Shown piece by piece: positions 44,401 to 52,333 of a stretch of 64,000 nt of DNA (position 1 is its first letter; every line of letters starts with the position of its first letter). The stretch comes from Melittangium boletus DSM 14713. Its GTDB lineage: Bacteria > Myxococcota > Myxococcia > Myxococcales > Myxococcaceae. A program made the translations under genes and the position numbers. Where the stretch lies: contig NZ_CP022163.1 in assembly GCF_002305855.1 (NCBI RefSeq), forward strand, positions 5,828,292 to 5,892,291, read 5' to 3'. The notes below the pieces were generated by a model. It saw nothing but the letters and a program-made list of their open reading frames with translations. It searched no databases and was not told the origin of the DNA.

Positions 44401-44662
44401 GAGTCCCTTCCAGGTGGCGGGCCTCTCGGGCATCACGTTCCTGGCGGCGGGTGACGCGCACTCGTTGGCGGGTTCTCCGAGCGGCGTCTGGACGTGGGGC
44501 TCCAATGCCTCCGGGCAGCTCGGGGATGGCACCACCGTGTCGCGCTCCGTGCCGGGGGCGGGGCCCGTCGCCGAGAACGTCACGGCGTTCTCCCTGGGGC
44601 ACCACCACACCGCGGCGCTGCTCCAGGAGGAGACCTTCCTGAGCTGGGGCAACACCGACTGA
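41423..44662 (+). CDS. Large RCC1-repeat (beta-propeller) lipoprotein
   Basis: 1079 residues from ATG 41423, preceded by AAGGAAAGGAAG. Signal and lipobox-like L-C-S-A-C near residue 24. The rest is about 20 RCC1 repeats of roughly 50 residues, each with a W-G-x-N-x-x-G-Q-L-G-D-G core and a partner H-S-L-A-L-K. The protein ends in a half repeat (L-S-W-G-N-T-D), which would close the last blade as in RCC1. Counting that half gives about 21 blades, enough for three seven-bladed propellers. No catalytic domain is seen. Such surface propellers are usually binding scaffolds. The gene is extremely repetitive at DNA level, so assembly errors are possible. Confidence 0.9.
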   Translation: MMRSSFSRSLLVSLSMLMSLCSACGDAMEEAPSRGVSHRGLLASVGQDPTSHLAGGLSHVLFVTPVKTLWSWGANSQGQLGDGSLTQRLTPTRVALSRVEAVAAGNVHSMALDQDFLVWTWGGNSDGQLGDGGNSQRSTPALVSNLTNVKAIAAGNVHSLALKSDGTVWAWGNNGSGQLGDGSTSARSRPVQVSGLTNVKAIAAGEYHSLGLKEDGTVWVWGGNFSGQLGDGTTTSRATPVQVAGLSGIVAIAGGGSHSLAVATNGTVWAWGDNTYGQLGTGGSSSSSKPVQVLGLSNVTFVDGGTTHSLARKSDGTAWAWGDNSQGQVAQAGSALLRSPVQVTGLSDVRTVACGSAFALALRGDNAVLAWGANGSGQLGNGGASWRPVPARIQSLSGVDSLFGGDLHTFALREDGTLWAWGDNTYGQLGDGGAVTRFVPVQVSLASVRLLAASNYHSLALKTDGTVWAWGDNTYGQLGDGTTVPRPTPGGVPGVTGVKELAAGTYHSLALKTDGTVLAWGDDNYGQLGRGSTSYLPRSPGAVSSLSDVVQVAAGTYHSLALKSDGTVWAWGQNLYGQLGDGSSTARTLPVQVSGLSRVVAIAAGPSHSAALDQDGKVWMWGDNTYGQLGDGTTVQRLVPVRLSNMADVITALSIRGNHLLALSTQGTLWTWGRNATGQQGNGTSVAELVPRRVPGFVRVTGIAAGGRSSFALRQDKTVWAWGDNSSGQLGNGSSTAVSTPVQVLGAPRRVPLASGANHVVATFSDGTLWSWGSNSHGQLGIEGVGSSDTPRFVTQPRCLEAVAAGSTFSLALQCDGTVWAWGDNSAGQLGEDPSTLPLRISPMQVKGLSNVVAVAAGSAHALAVRADGTVWAWGSNTSGQLGESTPGSFRFAPAQVKELLDMVSVSAGSGHSLAVRADGTAWAWGDNTQGQLGDGTTSPRTSPLFLSALPELQSVTAGAQHSLGLTSAGAVWAWGSNASGQLGDGTSASSRPSPFQVAGLSGITFLAAGDAHSLAGSPSGVWTWGSNASGQLGDGTTVSRSVPGAGPVAENVTAFSLGHHHTAALLQEETFLSWGNTD
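41620..44655 (+). repeat. Tandem RCC1-coding repeats
   Basis: About 20 imperfect units of about 150 nt. A 20-nt phrase, gacaacacctatggccagct, recurs exactly at 42689 and 42836 and with one change near 43289; other units share shorter blocks (gtgtgggcctgggg, cactcgctggcgctc). Units 8-12 are the most alike, which suggests recent expansion by unequal recombination. Confidence 0.85.
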
Positions 44663-44692
44663 GGCGTTCGCGCCGCTTCGGGGCGGCTCCCG

Positions 44693-45475
44693 CTAGGAAT
44701 GGGCGCGCAGGAACTCGAGGAGGGGCGGGTTGACCACCTGGGGGTGCGTGAGGCTGATGGCGTGGGCGCCCTCGTGGACGGGGACGAAGCGCGTGCGGCC
44801 GGGCAAGGCGTCGTGGAGGACGCCGCCCTCGGAGACGGGGATGGCCACGTCGGCGAGCCCGTGGAACACGATGGCCGGACAGCGGATGTCCCCGAGCCGG
44901 GGCTGGATGTCATCGCGCTCGAGGAGGTTGTTGATGGCGGCCACGAAGGCGTCGCGGGGCGTCTGGCGCCAGCGGTCCATCCAGGGCGAGTAGAAGCGCT
45001 CGTCCCCGATGATGAGGCTCGCGTAGCTGCGCACGATGTTCTCCGTGGCGCCCGGGCTGCCCCACAGGTCGCGCACCTGCCGGTAGCCGGGCCCTTCCGC
45101 GGGGTTGAGGGTTCCGCTGGTGCTCATGAGCACGAGGCCGCGCACGCGCTCGGGGGCGCGCAGGGCCATGCGCAGGGCGCAGTAGCCGCCCTGGGACAGT
45201 CCGCCGATGAAGGCCCGGGGCAGGCCCAGGTGGTCCATCAGCGCGAAGGCATCGGCGGCCGAGTCGTAGAGGGAGAAGGGCCGGCCATCCCAGCGGGTGC
45301 GCCCCTGGGCGCGCGCGTCCCAGCGGATGACGCGGAACTCGGGAGCGAGCGCTTCCGCCTGCGCGTCGAACATGCGGCCGTCCATGAGGAAGCCGTGCGC
45401 GAGCACGAGCGCGGGGCCGGAGCCACCCGAGTCCTCGAAGTAGATGTCTTGATGATTGATGTGCGCGAAGGGCAT
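44693..45475 (-). CDS. Alpha/beta hydrolase
   Basis: 260 residues from ATG 45475 (M-P-F-A-H-I-N-H-Q-D-I-Y). Oxyanion H-G-F-L-M, nucleophile Ser in G-G-L-S-Q-G-G-Y, acid in H-G-L-A-D-V and His in E-G-A-H-A-I-S. Similar to 3-oxoadipate enol-lactonase (PcaD)-type and haloperoxidase-type hydrolases, but no other beta-ketoadipate genes are near, so the substrate is open. Convergent with the RCC1 gene and divergent from the aldo/keto reductase gene. Confidence 0.88.
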   Translation of the reverse strand: MPFAHINHQDIYFEDSGGSGPALVLAHGFLMDGRMFDAQAEALAPEFRVIRWDARAQGRTRWDGRPFSLYDSAADAFALMDHLGLPRAFIGGLSQGGYCALRMALRAPERVRGLVLMSTSGTLNPAEGPGYRQVRDLWGSPGATENIVRSYASLIIGDERFYSPWMDRWRQTPRDAFVAAINNLLERDDIQPRLGDIRCPAIVFHGLADVAIPVSEGGVLHDALPGRTRFVPVHEGAHAISLTHPQVVNPPLLEFLRAHS

Positions 45476-45561
45476 GACGGTTTTCCACTCAACGCGTGGT
45501 GCGCGGAGGCGTGGCTCGTTAGGAGTGGCGCCCACGGAGGCTTTCGCGGGAGCGTCACGAC

Positions 45562-46596
45562 ATGGAGTACAGAAGACTGGGGAGTTCGGGTTTCAAGGTG
45601 CCGGTGCTGAGCCTGGGCACGGGGAGTTTTGGGGGGAGCAACGAGTTCTTCAAGGGCTTTGGCGACTCCGGAGTCGCCGAGGCCACACGGCTGGTGGACA
45701 TCTCGCTCGAGGCGGGGGTCACCATGTTCGACTCGGCCAACACCTACTCCCAGGGCCTCGCCGAGGAGATCCTGGGGCAGGCCATCAAGGGCCGCCGCGA
45801 CCAGGTCATCCTCTCCACGAAGGGGACGTTCCGGATGGGGCAGGGCCCGAACGACGTGGGCTCCTCGCGCTTCCACCTCATCCGCAGTGTCGAAGGCAGT
45901 CTCAAGCGCCTGGGCACGGACTACATCGACATCTACCAGCTGCACGGCTTCGACGCTTCCACCCCGGTGGAGGAGACGCTGGGCACCCTGGATGACCTCG
46001 TCCGGGCGGGGAAGATTCGCTACATCGGCTGCTCGAACTTCTCCGGCTGGCACCTGATGAAGTCCCTGGCCGTGTCCGAGAAGTACGGCTGGGCGCGCTA
46101 CGTGGCGCATCAGGCGTACTACTCGCTCATCGGCCGCAGCTACGAGTGGGAGCTCATGCCGCTCGGGTTGGATCAGGGCGTGGGCGCCATCGTCTGGAGT
46201 CCGCTCGGGTGGGGCCGGCTGACGGGGAAGATCCGCCGGGGCGAGCCCCTGCCGGAGGTCAGCCGCATGCGCTCGGCGGTGACGGTGGCGAACGGTCCCC
46301 CGGTGGAGGACGAGTACCTCTACAAGGTGGTGGACGCGCTGGACGCGGTGGCCCAGGAGGTGGGCAAGACGGTGCCGCAGGTGGCGATCAACTGGCTCCT
46401 GCAGCGGCCCACGGTGGCCAACGTCATCGTGGGGGCGCGCAACGAGGAGCAGCTGCGCCAGAACCTGGGCGCGGTGGGCTGGAACCTCACGGCCGAGCAG
46501 GTGGCGCGTCTGGACGCCGCGAGCGCCACGACGCTGGCCTACCCCTACTTCCACCAGCGCGGCTTCACCGAGCGCAACCCGCCCCCCGTGCGCTGA
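45562..46596 (+). CDS. Aldo/keto reductase
   Basis: 344 residues. NADPH-dependent oxidoreductase with the AKR barrel: catalytic Asp/Tyr in F-D-S-A-N-T-Y-S, Lys in L-S-T-K-G, His in Y-Q-L-H-G-F-D, and a nucleotide-binding C-terminus (V-I-V-G-A-R-N-E-E-Q-L-R-Q-N-L). It resembles the YajO/Kv-beta-like AKR subgroup. Substrate unknown. The 3' end is 4 nt from the stop of the opposite-strand permease gene. Confidence 0.92.
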   Translation: MEYRRLGSSGFKVPVLSLGTGSFGGSNEFFKGFGDSGVAEATRLVDISLEAGVTMFDSANTYSQGLAEEILGQAIKGRRDQVILSTKGTFRMGQGPNDVGSSRFHLIRSVEGSLKRLGTDYIDIYQLHGFDASTPVEETLGTLDDLVRAGKIRYIGCSNFSGWHLMKSLAVSEKYGWARYVAHQAYYSLIGRSYEWELMPLGLDQGVGAIVWSPLGWGRLTGKIRRGEPLPEVSRMRSAVTVANGPPVEDEYLYKVVDALDAVAQEVGKTVPQVAINWLLQRPTVANVIVGARNEEQLRQNLGAVGWNLTAEQVARLDAASATTLAYPYFHQRGFTERNPPPVR

Positions 46597-46600
46597 GGCC

Positions 46601-48256
46601 TCACTCGCGGGTCACCGCGCGCAGCACCCACTCCTTGCGCTGTTCGAGCAGCCGCAGCGCGAGGGGGAGCAGCGCGCGGTAGAGGCCCAGGTTCACCCCG
46701 GCGCACAGGGTCAGCATCGCGAGCGTCCGGAGGTCCGGACCCTGGCCCCCGGCCAGGCGCAGTCCCCAGACGAAGGGGGCGCAGCCCACGCTCGCCGCGC
46801 CGATGCCCAGCATGGACGCGGTGAGGGGCAGCTTGTCGCGGCGCTTGAGGCTCGCGTGGAACTTCACGGGGAAGAAGAGGGACAGGAAGTTGCCCGCGGC
46901 GAGCAGCACCGGAATGACGGCGAGCACGGAGGCCATGGCGCACAGGAAGTCGAGCGCCGTGCCCCGGCCGAAGTACACCCGGTAGAAGACGCCCACGAGC
47001 AGGGCCATGCCGCCGGCCGCCGCGCCCTGCACCCGGTTCTTCGCCCGGAGCACGTCGCCCAGCTCCACGGGCGCGGCGATGAGCAGCGCGAGCCCGTGCC
47101 CGTCATAGGCGAACGTGTTCTGCGAGAAGGTGGAGGCCATCACCACCGCGCCGTAGATGCACAGGCCGCCCATCAGCCACGCGTCCGCGCTCGCGCCCAC
47201 CGCGTACTCGAGCAGCCCGCGTCCCGAGGTGAGCTTGAGCAGGATGGCGAGCACGAAGGGCACGGCCGCGAGCAGGCGCGCACGGGGATTGCGCCACAGG
47301 TCCAACGCCTCGCGCACGAGCAGGGTGGTGAAGCGCGAGCGCGTGTGGGCGAAGGGGTCGCCATCCTTGGACACCTTGCCCACGGGCCCCGCGCGGCCCA
47401 CGCCCCGGTGGAAGCGCAGGAGCAGCGCGTAGGCCAGCCCCAGGCCCATGAGGGTGAAGAAGAGCATGCCCAGGCCATCGGCGAGCGCGTTGTGCCGGTA
47501 GCCGTAGGACAGCTCCAGGAGCGCGTCGCCGAAGAGGCCCGGCGGCACCCGGCCCAGGGCGAGCGTCGCGTCGACGATGATCGCCATGTCCAGCTTGTCC
47601 ACGCCGCCCTCGCCCACGGCCGTGAGCCACGAGGTGTCGATGGGGGGAATGAGCGAGGCGCCCACGAGGAACAGCACGAAGCCGCCGCCGAGCAGTTGGG
47701 CGCTGTGCTTCTCGCGCAGCACGTTGAGCACCACGTACAGGCCCACACGGCTCCAGGCGGCGTTGAGGAGCGCGAAGAGCACGTAGAGCAGCAGCGCGAA
47801 CGCCTTGAGGCGCACCGGGTGCATGGACGCGTAGCCGAGCGCCGCGCCCGTCAGGGGGGCGTAGAAGACGAGCGCGCGGGGCTCCAGGAGGCTCGCCCCG
47901 GTGGAGGCGATGAGCAGCCGGAAGGGGGAGATGGGAAAGGCGGCGTAGCGGCTGAGCTCCGAGTGGTCATCCACGCCCGCGCTCATGAGGGGCCACGTCA
48001 CCCACACCGCCGAGGTGGTGAAGCACAAGAGGTTGAGGATGAAGAAGGGCCAGACGTCGTTGTGGGCCACGGCCGGCAGGCGCATCAGCCCGTAGAACGT
48101 GACTCCCAGTCCCCAGGCCGGAGCGCTCGACAGGAGGAAGGCGCCCACGGCCCACAGGGGATGGCGCCCCGAGCCCTGGTTCAGGCCGATGTTCAGGCGC
48201 AGGCCCCAGAGCAGCCACAGGTGCCGGAAGAAGCCCGGCGCGGCGGGCCGGTTCAC
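46601..48256 (-). CDS. ABC-2-type exporter permease, large
   Basis: 551 residues from GTG 48256, with roughly twelve hydrophobic membrane segments spread over the whole length. The start overlaps the stop of the ABC ATPase gene (GTGA), so it is the cognate permease. It is about twice the size of a single ABC-2 subunit, so one polypeptide may form a complete pore. Substrate unknown. The conserved-looking H-S-E-L-S-R-Y-A-A-F-P cytoplasmic loop is where the ATPase may couple. Confidence 0.85.
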   Translation of the reverse strand: MNRPAAPGFFRHLWLLWGLRLNIGLNQGSGRHPLWAVGAFLLSSAPAWGLGVTFYGLMRLPAVAHNDVWPFFILNLLCFTTSAVWVTWPLMSAGVDDHSELSRYAAFPISPFRLLIASTGASLLEPRALVFYAPLTGAALGYASMHPVRLKAFALLLYVLFALLNAAWSRVGLYVVLNVLREKHSAQLLGGGFVLFLVGASLIPPIDTSWLTAVGEGGVDKLDMAIIVDATLALGRVPPGLFGDALLELSYGYRHNALADGLGMLFFTLMGLGLAYALLLRFHRGVGRAGPVGKVSKDGDPFAHTRSRFTTLLVREALDLWRNPRARLLAAVPFVLAILLKLTSGRGLLEYAVGASADAWLMGGLCIYGAVVMASTFSQNTFAYDGHGLALLIAAPVELGDVLRAKNRVQGAAAGGMALLVGVFYRVYFGRGTALDFLCAMASVLAVIPVLLAAGNFLSLFFPVKFHASLKRRDKLPLTASMLGIGAASVGCAPFVWGLRLAGGQGPDLRTLAMLTLCAGVNLGLYRALLPLALRLLEQRKEWVLRAVTRE

Positions 48257-49074
48257 GCGGACCCCCGGCGCAGGGGGACGACCTCGGCGGGGGGGGCGTC
48301 TCCATAGAAGGACAGCTTCGCGTTGCGCGCGGCCGGCACGGAGATGAGCTTCTCGAAGACGGACTCCAGCGAGGCCGCGCCGTGGCGCTCCTTGAGCTCG
48401 TCCACGGTGCCTTGATCCAGCATCTTCCCGCTGCGGATGACACCCGCGTGGGTGGCCAGCCGCTCGGCGATCTCCAGCACGTGCGTGGTGAGCAGCAGCG
48501 TCACCCCCCGCCGGCTCAGCTCGCGAAGCAGCTCGCGGATGACGCCCGCGGCCAGCACGTCGATGCCCTCGAAGGGCTCGTCCAACAGCACCAGCTCCGG
48601 CGCGTGGATGAGCGACGCGGCGATGGCCAGCCGCCGCCTCATGCCCTTGGAGTACTCGGCCACGAGCGAGCCCGCCTTGTATGTGAGCTCCGTGAGCTCG
48701 AGCAGCTCCGCCGCGCGCGCGGCCGCCTCGTCTCCGCTCAGCCCGTACATGCGCCCACAAAAGGTGAGGTATTGCCGCCCGCTCAGCCGCTCGAAGAGGC
48801 TCAGCTCCTCGGGCACCACGCCCAGGCGGCGTTTGACTTCCAGGGGCCTGGCCACCGCGTCCACGCCGAGCAGGCGGATGTGGCCGGAGTCCGGGGCGTA
48901 CACACCGGTGAGCAGCGCGATGGTGGTGGACTTGCCCGCCCCGTTGGGCCCGAGGAATGCATAGAAGGCGCCTCGGGGGATGAGCAGCTCCATGCCTTGG
49001 AGCGCGGTGAAGTCTCCAAAGCGCTTCACGAGCGCACGGGCGTCGACGGCCAGGTCGGAGGGGGGCGGAGTCAT
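48253..49074 (-). CDS. ABC transporter ATP-binding protein
   Basis: 273 residues from ATG 49074 (M-T-P-P-P-S-D). Walker A G-P-N-G-A-G-K-S-T, Q-loop position occupied by V-V-P-E-E, signature Y-S-K-G-M-R-R-R-L, Walker B L-V-L-L-D-E-P-F and switch H (T-T-H-V-L-E). The S-K-G-M signature fits DrrA/CcmA-type exporters. It is followed by the overlapping permease gene. Longer upstream frames encode non-domain sequence and would run into the iron-regulated promoter region. Confidence 0.92.
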   Translation of the reverse strand: MTPPPSDLAVDARALVKRFGDFTALQGMELLIPRGAFYAFLGPNGAGKSTTIALLTGVYAPDSGHIRLLGVDAVARPLEVKRRLGVVPEELSLFERLSGRQYLTFCGRMYGLSGDEAAARAAELLELTELTYKAGSLVAEYSKGMRRRLAIAASLIHAPELVLLDEPFEGIDVLAAGVIRELLRELSRRGVTLLLTTHVLEIAERLATHAGVIRSGKMLDQGTVDELKERHGAASLESVFEKLISVPAARNAKLSFYGDAPPAEVVPLRRGSA

Positions 49075-49183
49075 GGGGGACGTCCATCTGAGCCGACCCG
49101 GCCTCGGGCCAGCAACCCCCCCGCTCGCCCGCTCGCTGGGCGACCTCGGGCGCTGGGTGGCCGACGCTTGGGGCCAGGCCCGC

Positions 49184-49219
49184 TTGACCCGAGGGTTTTT
49201 GAAACCTATTCTCATTATC
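49184..49219 (+). promoter_or_regulatory. Promoter with overlapping Fur box, bfd-bfr operon
   Basis: TTGACC (49184-49189), 17-nt spacer, TATTCT (49207-49212). On the minus strand the bases 49201-49219 read gataatgagaataggtttc, which matches 14 of 19 positions of the Fur consensus GATAATGATAATCATTATC. The site covers the -10 box, the expected position for iron-dependent repression. Confidence 0.72.
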
Positions 49220-49264
49220 ACTTGGTCGCCGCACGTCGCGGCCCATGTTGACCTGAGCCTTCGC

Positions 49265-49501
49265 ATGATCGTCTGCCTCTGCCGTGCTGTTTCGGACCGG
49301 ACCATTCGCGCCCGTATCGCCGAGGGAGCTCGGACGGTGGAGGAACTGGGCGATGCGTGTGGGGCGGGGACGGGGTGCGGCGGGTGTCACGATCAGATGA
49401 CCCAGCTGCTCGGGGAGGCGCGGCAGACAAATACCGTACGTCCCGCGTGTCGTGAGAGTTGTGCGATGGCGACCCCACGGGTAGCTTCCGTGGCCCTATG
49501 A
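49265..49501 (+). CDS. bfd: Bacterioferritin-associated ferredoxin
   Basis: 78 residues. [2Fe-2S] protein that reduces and releases iron from bacterioferritin. The four cluster Cys are in V-C-L-C and G-T-G-C-G-G-C, with the conserved V-x-D-x-x-I pattern near the start. The stop codon overlaps the ATG of bfr (ATGA), so the two are coupled. Bfd is induced in low iron in other bacteria, consistent with the Fur box upstream. The C-terminal about 20 residues are an extension. Confidence 0.92.
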   Translation: MIVCLCRAVSDRTIRARIAEGARTVEELGDACGAGTGCGGCHDQMTQLLGEARQTNTVRPACRESCAMATPRVASVAL

Positions 49502-49974
49502 AAGGCCACCCCCAGATCATCGACCTGCTCAACGACGTCCTGACCACCGAGCTGACCGCGATCAACGAGTACTTCCTTCACGCGCGCATCGCGGACAACT
49601 GGGGGTACGAGCGGCTCGGAAAGAAGATTTACGAGGAGTCCATCGGCGAGATGAAGCACGCCGATCGCCTGGTCAAGCGCATCCTCTTCCTCGAGGGACT
49701 GCCGAACCTGCAGCGGCTGGCCAAGGTGAACGTGGGGGAGAGCATCCCGGAGATGCTCCGCCTGGACCTGGCCCTGGAGGCCGGCTCCCAGAAGCGCCTC
49801 AACGAGGGCATCGAGCTGTGCCGCACCCTGGGCGACAACGGCAGCCGCGAGGTGCTGGAGCGCATCCTCGAGGACACCGAGGAGCACATCGACTGGCTCG
49901 AGGGTCAGCTGGAGCTGATGAAGCAGGTGGGTGAGACGAACTACCTGGCCCAGCAGATCAAGAAGGAATCCTGA
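49498..49974 (+). CDS. bfr: Bacterioferritin
   Basis: 158 residues. 24-mer iron-storage protein; the four-helix bundle ferroxidase ligands are visible: E in E-L-T-A-I-N-E-Y, E-M-x-H (E51 M52 H54 region, with Met the haem ligand) and E-x-x-H near 127-130. ATG 49498 overlaps the bfd stop; an upstream frame to 49459 lies inside bfd and is not used. Co-transcribed with bfd under a Fur-type promoter, which is atypical because stores are usually made in high iron. Confidence 0.94.
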   Translation: MKGHPQIIDLLNDVLTTELTAINEYFLHARIADNWGYERLGKKIYEESIGEMKHADRLVKRILFLEGLPNLQRLAKVNVGESIPEMLRLDLALEAGSQKRLNEGIELCRTLGDNGSREVLERILEDTEEHIDWLEGQLELMKQVGETNYLAQQIKKES

Positions 49975-49987
49975 GCCCGGGGCGTCG

Positions 49988-50863
49988 ATGCCATCCTCGG
50001 TTTCCATGAACACGGAGCGGGCCCGGCTCCTGCTGACGTGCGCGGACCGCCCCGGAGTCGTCGCGGCCGTGACGCAACTGCTCTATGAGCAGGGCGCCAA
50101 CGTGGTCGACTCCCATCAGCACACCGAGCCCGACGATCTGCGCTTCTTCATGCGGCTGGAGTTCGATCTCCCCGGGCTCGAGTCGCGGCTGCCCCTGCTG
50201 GAGCGGGCGATGGAGCCGGTGGCCGAGCGCTTCGGTCTGCAGTGGCGCCTCACCCCCGCCGCGCGCGTCAAGCGCATGGCCCTGTTCGTCTCCAAGCAGG
50301 ATCACTGCCTGCAGGAGCTGCTGTGGCTGTGGAAGAAGGGGGAGCTGGCGGCGCACATCCCGCTGGTGGTGAGCAACCACGCGGACGCGCGCGAGGTGGT
50401 GGCCCCCTTCGGCATCCCCCTGCACCACGTGCCCGTGACGGCCGAGACCAAGGTCTCGGCCGAGGCGGCCACGTTGGAGCTGATGCGGGAGCACCAGGTG
50501 GATCTCATCGTGCTCGCCCGCTACATGCAGATCCTCAGCGGTGACTTCATCACGCGCTTCGGGGGGCCCATCATCAACATCCACCATAGCTTCCTGCCGG
50601 CCTTCGTGGGTGCCAACCCCTATGCCCAGGCGCACACGCGCGGCGTGAAGCTCATTGGCGCCACGGCCCACTATGTGACGGCGGAACTCGACGCCGGGCC
50701 CATCATCGAGCAGGACGTGCACCGGGTGGGACATCGCAACGCGGTGGAGGAGCTGGTGCGCATCGGGCGCCGGGTGGAGCGCACCGTGCTCGCGCGCGCC
50801 GTCGCCTGGCATCTGGAGGACCGGGTGTTGCCGCACGGCAACAAGACCGTCGTCTTCGCCTGA
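49988..50863 (+). CDS. purU: Formyltetrahydrofolate deformylase
   Basis: 291 residues. Hydrolyses 10-formyl-THF to THF and formate, balancing one-carbon pools. An N-terminal ACT domain (about 10-85; C-A-D-R-P-G-V-V-A-A-V) precedes a formyltransferase-like domain with H-H-S-F-L-P-A-F and A-T-A-H-Y-V-T-A-E-L-D-A-G-P-I-I. It starts 13 nt after bfr, so read-through from the iron-regulated promoter is possible. Start ATG 49988 has GGGG upstream; ATG 50006 is an alternative. Confidence 0.93.
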   Translation: MPSSVSMNTERARLLLTCADRPGVVAAVTQLLYEQGANVVDSHQHTEPDDLRFFMRLEFDLPGLESRLPLLERAMEPVAERFGLQWRLTPAARVKRMALFVSKQDHCLQELLWLWKKGELAAHIPLVVSNHADAREVVAPFGIPLHHVPVTAETKVSAEAATLELMREHQVDLIVLARYMQILSGDFITRFGGPIINIHHSFLPAFVGANPYAQAHTRGVKLIGATAHYVTAELDAGPIIEQDVHRVGHRNAVEELVRIGRRVERTVLARAVAWHLEDRVLPHGNKTVVFA

Positions 50864-50890
50864 CCCACCCCTCGCCGGGGGGGGCATCGC

Positions 50891-51268
50891 CTAGTGCATC
50901 ATGGCCACTTCCGGCGGGCCGATGATGCGCTGCACGGTCATGCGGACCTTGTCCAGATCCACGGGCTTGGAGATGTAGCCGGCGGCGCCCACCAGCTCCG
51001 CTTCCCACTCGAAGCCGTAGCCCGAGATGATGATGATGGGCAGCCCGCGCGCCCGCGGCATCTTCTTGAGGGCGTCCAGCAGCCCCCAGCCGCTCATCAC
51101 GGGCATGCGCAAGTCCAGCAGCACGGCCTGGGGCAGGTCATCCTCCAGCCGATCAAGGGCTTCCCGCCCGTTGCTGGCCTCAATCGTGCGGTAGCCCATT
51201 TCCTCAAGGGCATCGCAGATCAGCGTGCGGTGGCTCGCGTCGTCGTCGACGACCAGGATGTAGGACAT
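50891..51268 (-). CDS. Single-domain response regulator (CheY-like)
   Basis: 125 residues, a receiver domain only: acidic pocket D8-D9-D10 region (V-V-D-D-D), phosphoacceptor D52 (L-L-D-L-R-M-P), Thr/Ser switch in I-I-I-S-G-Y and Lys in Y-I-S-K-P-V-D. No output domain and no partner kinase adjacent. The Y-G-F-E-W insertion after I-S-G is slightly unusual. Target unknown. Confidence 0.9.
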   Translation of the reverse strand: MSYILVVDDDASHRTLICDALEEMGYRTIEASNGREALDRLEDDLPQAVLLDLRMPVMSGWGLLDALKKMPRARGLPIIIISGYGFEWEAELVGAAGYISKPVDLDKVRMTVQRIIGPPEVAMMH

Positions 51269-51363
51269 GAAGGGGCCTCGAAGCGTGTCCGGTGGCGAAG
51301 GCGGATTCTATGGGGGGCAAGATGCGAACGGCTTGTCAGTTGCGGAAGGGGGCTGCGTGCTTT

Positions 51364-52323
51364 TCAACATTCCCCGTAGAGCTTCAAGGCATTGCCCCCG
51401 AGGATGCCTGCCTCCACCTCGTCCCCGAGCTTGAGAGCGAGGAGCCGTCGCAGCTCGCGATCCCAGGCGTAGGGCAGGTGGGGGAAGTCCGTCCCATAGA
51501 GGATGCGCTCGGGACGGACTTCCAGCAAGCGGCGAGGCGGCATCACCGGGAAATAACCGGCGAGCGCCATGGTGGTATCGAGCCACAGGGTGTCATGGCG
51601 CTCGAGGAGCCGGGTGTAGGCGTCGAACTCGTCCGCCCCCAGGTGGGGCACGCAGAGCTGGAGGCCGGGGTGCGCCTGGAGGACACGCTCCACGCGTTCG
51701 GCGGAACACAGGGCGTGCACGTCGCATTGGTAGTGGGGGCTGGCGGGCTCGCGGCCCGCGTGGAGCACGAGGGGCCGCCCGGCCCGGGCGCAGGCCTCGT
51801 ACACCTCGTGGAGCTCCGGCGCGTCCGGGGCGAAACACTGCACGTGGCAGTGCAACTTCACCCCCTTGAGTCCCGCGGCGAAGGCCTCGGTGAGGATGTC
51901 CACCGCGCCCGGCTCCCCGGGGAGCACGGTGGCCAGCCCCAGCACACGCGGCTCGGCGCGGGCCACCTCGGCGATGTAGTGGTTGAGGAAGCGCGCCATG
52001 CCCGGCTTGTGGGCGTAGTGCAGCGCCACCACCCGGTGGATGCCTCGTGACAGCAGGAAGGACAGCACCTGGGGGGTGTGCAGCTTGTAGCGGATGGGCC
52101 AGCCGTACTGCTCGAACCAGCGCCACACGGCCTCGAAGACCCCGTCCGGGAAGAGGTGCACGTGGGCATCCACCACGGGAGGCAGCCCCTCGGGCAGCCT
52201 CGCTCCCTCCTCGTCGCCGAGGGCGGGAAGTGGTGGGCGGCCGGGCTCGCCGGGCGCGAGCCACCCGGCGCTACCCAGGCAGGCGGGGAGTGTGTCCGAG
52301 GCATCCATCTCCGAGGCGTTCAT
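51364..52323 (-). CDS. Amidohydrolase-family metal-dependent hydrolase
   Basis: 319 residues. TIM-barrel amidohydrolase-2 type: H-x-H in V-D-A-H-V-H-L-F, K-L-H-C-H-V-Q, H-A-G-R-E and metal Asp in Y-G-T-D-F-P-H. The first about 45 residues are low-complexity and may be overlong; ATG 52308 is an alternative start. Similar enzymes decarboxylate or hydrolyse ring compounds; substrate not evident. The upstream 76-residue gene stops 10 nt before its start. Confidence 0.85.
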   Translation of the reverse strand: MNASEMDASDTLPACLGSAGWLAPGEPGRPPLPALGDEEGARLPEGLPPVVDAHVHLFPDGVFEAVWRWFEQYGWPIRYKLHTPQVLSFLLSRGIHRVVALHYAHKPGMARFLNHYIAEVARAEPRVLGLATVLPGEPGAVDILTEAFAAGLKGVKLHCHVQCFAPDAPELHEVYEACARAGRPLVLHAGREPASPHYQCDVHALCSAERVERVLQAHPGLQLCVPHLGADEFDAYTRLLERHDTLWLDTTMALAGYFPVMPPRRLLEVRPERILYGTDFPHLPYAWDRELRRLLALKLGDEVEAGILGGNALKLYGEC

Positions 52324-52333
52324 GCCCGGCAGG

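Noticed and set aside
41620..44655. Regular direct repeats considered as a CRISPR array
   Set aside because: Units are about 150 nt, coding in frame with RCC1 sequence and have no unique spacers or cas genes.
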